DNA from: an uncultured Roseiflexaceae bacterium
Lineage (GTDB): Bacteria; Chloroflexota; Chloroflexia; Chloroflexales; Roseiflexaceae
Reading direction: 5' to 3'
Length of the DNA stretch: 14,611 nt
Assembly: GCA_937974195.1 (NCBI GenBank)
Contig: CALJIC010000082.1
Span: 1 to 14,611 of the forward strand
The first letter of the stretch is position 1, and the number at the start of each line of letters is the position of its first letter. The translations under genes and the position numbers were made by a program. Under the pieces are notes generated by a model that did no database searches, was not told the DNA's origin, and was given only the letters and a program-made list of their open reading frames with translations. Positions 13,502-14,611 of the stretch are shown here, in pieces.

Positions 13502-14284
13502 CTACGGCGTCGTAGGAACAGGCGTGGTCCTCGGCGCCGGCGGGGCCGGCGGAATATCCATGCCGAGCAGCGGGGCGGCCGGGCCCGCCAGCCGGTCCAC
13601 GAGCGCGCCGAGGCGCCGGAACTGCGGCCCCAGCTCCGTGTCGGCGAGCGGGATCTCGACCGGCACATCGAGCACGACCGGGATCGTCACCGAGTCGAGC
13701 GGGATGTCCATGCGCAGCGCGATCGTCAGCGGGGTGTCGCGCGGCAGCAGCAGGTTGATGCTGTTGGCCCGCAGGCGGTTGCCGTTGCCCAGGTCGATAT
13801 CCGCGTTGGCGAGCGTGAGCGGCACTGGCTCCACCAGCGTCACGGTCGTGACCTGGTCCACCGGCACCACCACGCCTTTGCCCGCCAGCGAGAGCGGCTG
13901 GCTGAGCGGGATGGTGGTGCGGATCGTCGCGCCCTCCAGCCCGGCCACCACGCTCCGCAGCTCGGCCACGTTGTCCCGCGCGAAGCCCTGGGCGGCCACG
14001 GTGGTGTTGGCGATCTGGTTGCGCCACTGGACGATGAAGCCAACCAGCAGCAGCACGACGATCAGCAGGACGGCGTTGATGACGAAGGAGGTGATGACCA
14101 GCGCCTTCCAGAACGGTGAGAAGCGTGGGACGCGGCGCGGGGCCTGCTGCCCGACGCCCGTGCCGCCGCTCTCGCTGCGCACCACCTCCTGCTGCCCTGT
14201 GCGGGCCAGCGGCTGCGACTCAGCCACCTCCGGTGGGCGCCGGCGCAGGGACAGGGGCGAACGACGTGTAGTGGTGCGAGCCAT
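13502..14284 (-). CDS. uncharacterised single-pass membrane protein with beta-rich outer domain
   Basis: I do not recognise this 260-residue protein. It has a basic, Arg-rich cytoplasmic lead (1-58; RRSPLSLRRRPP near the start), one transmembrane helix (about 60-86; ALVITSFVINAVLLIVVLLLV), a short helical stretch (about 90-117), and then an outer domain of alternating hydrophobic strands. That domain contains many valine/isoleucine-proline steps (TTIPLSQPLSL, VPVDQVTTVTLVEPVPL, IPVVLDVPVEIPLAD at about 201-215). The C-terminal tail is Pro/Thr-rich (PPAPPAPRTTPVPTTP) and probably spans the wall or interfaces with the envelope. By the positive-inside rule the C-terminus faces outward. ATG at 14284 follows AAGGAGG seven bases upstream. 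It is the first gene of an operon with the HAD phosphatase. Confidence 0.85.
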   Translation of the reverse strand: MARTTTRRSPLSLRRRPPEVAESQPLARTGQQEVVRSESGGTGVGQQAPRRVPRFSPFWKALVITSFVINAVLLIVVLLLVGFIVQWRNQIANTTVAAQGFARDNVAELRSVVAGLEGATIRTTIPLSQPLSLAGKGVVVPVDQVTTVTLVEPVPLTLANADIDLGNGNRLRANSINLLLPRDTPLTIALRMDIPLDSVTIPVVLDVPVEIPLADTELGPQFRRLGALVDRLAGPAAPLLGMDIPPAPPAPRTTPVPTTP

Positions 14285-14291
14285 CGACTGG

Positions 14292-14298
14292 CCTCCTT
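14292..14298 (-). promoter_or_regulatory. ribosome binding site of the membrane-protein gene
   Basis: AAGGAGG (14298-14292) stands seven bases before the ATG at 14284 and fixes that start. Confidence 0.75.
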
Positions 14299-14338
14299 CG
14301 TCTGGTGATCCGCGCGGGCGTGCTTCTCACGCGGCCAA

Positions 14339-14367
14339 AGTATAAACCACTCGTCGTAGTAAAGCAA
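14339..14367 (-). promoter_or_regulatory. sigma-70-type promoter of the membrane-protein/HAD operon
   Basis: On the minus strand TTGCTT (14367-14362), a 17-base spacer and TATACT (14344-14339) form a good promoter, about 50 bases before the ATG at 14284. It lacks the TTAG/CTAA element found in the importer and dtxR promoters. Confidence 0.7.
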
Positions 14368-14611
14368 GACACACTTCGTTGCGAAATGGCGTCTAGATGC
14401 GATTCTATTTCGTGGAACGTAATGCCTAAACGCGGCACGCGCGTGAGATGGCCGGGGCGGCGCGGCGGCTACGCCTCCGCACAGCCTGGAGGGGTTAGAA
14501 GAAGCGTAGCCGCGCCCGGAAGCCGCTCTTCTGCCGCTCTGCGGCGCGGAAAAAGGCTCTCGGCGGGCTAGCGGCCCTCCACCTTCTGGGAAAGAGGACA
14601 CGCGGGGCGGC
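14368..14611. other. upstream non-coding stretch at the window edge
   Basis: No credible gene lies between the operon promoter and the window end; together with the leader it makes a 327-base gap. It starts with an AT-rich part (14368-14430) and continues with the GC-rich repeat-like element at 14465-14513. Near 14574-14582 the nine-base GCCCTCCAC, shared with the gaps at 6383-6405 and 12661-12669, appears once more. Confidence 0.5.
14465..14513. repeat. intergenic repeat-like element, copy B, with inverted repeat
   Basis: GCGGCTACGC (14465-14474) and GCGTAGCCGC (14504-14513) are perfect ten-base inverted repeats around 29 bases. The left arm and flank (GGCGGCTACGCCTCC) differ by one base from a stretch at about 6354-6368. 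The loop carries GGAGGGGTTAGAAGAAG, loosely like the AGAAAGGAG block of the other copies. Confidence 0.4.

Noticed and set aside
14062..14601. 179-codon minus-strand frame running through the promoter of the membrane-protein operon
   Set aside because: It crosses a clear promoter and Shine-Dalgarno and overlaps the real gene in another frame.

Overview
The window is high-GC DNA (about 70-75% in the coding parts; 45 of 60 bases in 5641-5700) packed with ordinary bacterial chromosomal genes. The proline/valine-rich lipoprotein linker, the XRE-STAND-TPR regulator, the SD-led GTG starts and the mix of families suggest a filamentous anoxygenic-type Chloroflexota (class Chloroflexia) or a relative. 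This is inference from gene style only; no rRNA, tRNA or taxonomic marker is present. No CRISPR array, insertion sequence, phage gene or tRNA was seen.

Layout. (1) 1-4686, minus strand: an FbpABC-type ABC importer operon (lipoprotein binding protein, two-domain permease, ATPase) whose last visible gene, a PfkB-family sugar/nucleoside kinase cut by the window edge, is coupled to the ATPase by a one-base overlap. The operon starts from a near-consensus sigma-70-type promoter at 4658-4686. (2) 4778-6338, plus: a single aldehyde dehydrogenase with its own extended -10 promoter. (3) 6339-6483: a convergent gap filled with hairpins. (4) 6484-8407, minus: an uncharacterised 177-aa beta-rich protein, a YrdB/DUF2568 membrane protein in a conspicuously lower-GC patch, and a deoxynucleoside kinase. 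(5) 8542-9358, plus: a DtxR-family metalloregulator with its own promoter. (6) 9734-12520, minus: a 928-aa XRE-STAND-TPR signalling ATPase. (7) 12781-14367, minus: a two-gene operon of an uncharacterised single-pass membrane protein and a HAD phosphatase.

How the parts may work together. The importer promoter and the dtxR promoter carry the same dyad-like element (TTAG-N2-TAT-N-CTA) in the same register over the -10 box. It resembles part of the classical DtxR/IdeR iron box. The simplest reading is one metal regulon: a self-regulated DtxR-type repressor that also controls the iron-type importer 4 kb away. The regulator itself is odd: the primary-site side-chain ligands Met10, Cys102 and His106 of DtxR are replaced by Ser, Thr and Pro, while the ancillary-site residues are kept. 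The fused kinase also leaves open that the importer carries something other than iron, for example a sugar phosphate.

The other signals are a small family of related intergenic repeats (6351-6414, 12661-12732, 14465-14513), a strong hairpin between the binding-protein and permease genes, and eight TPR units of exactly 40 residues in the STAND protein.
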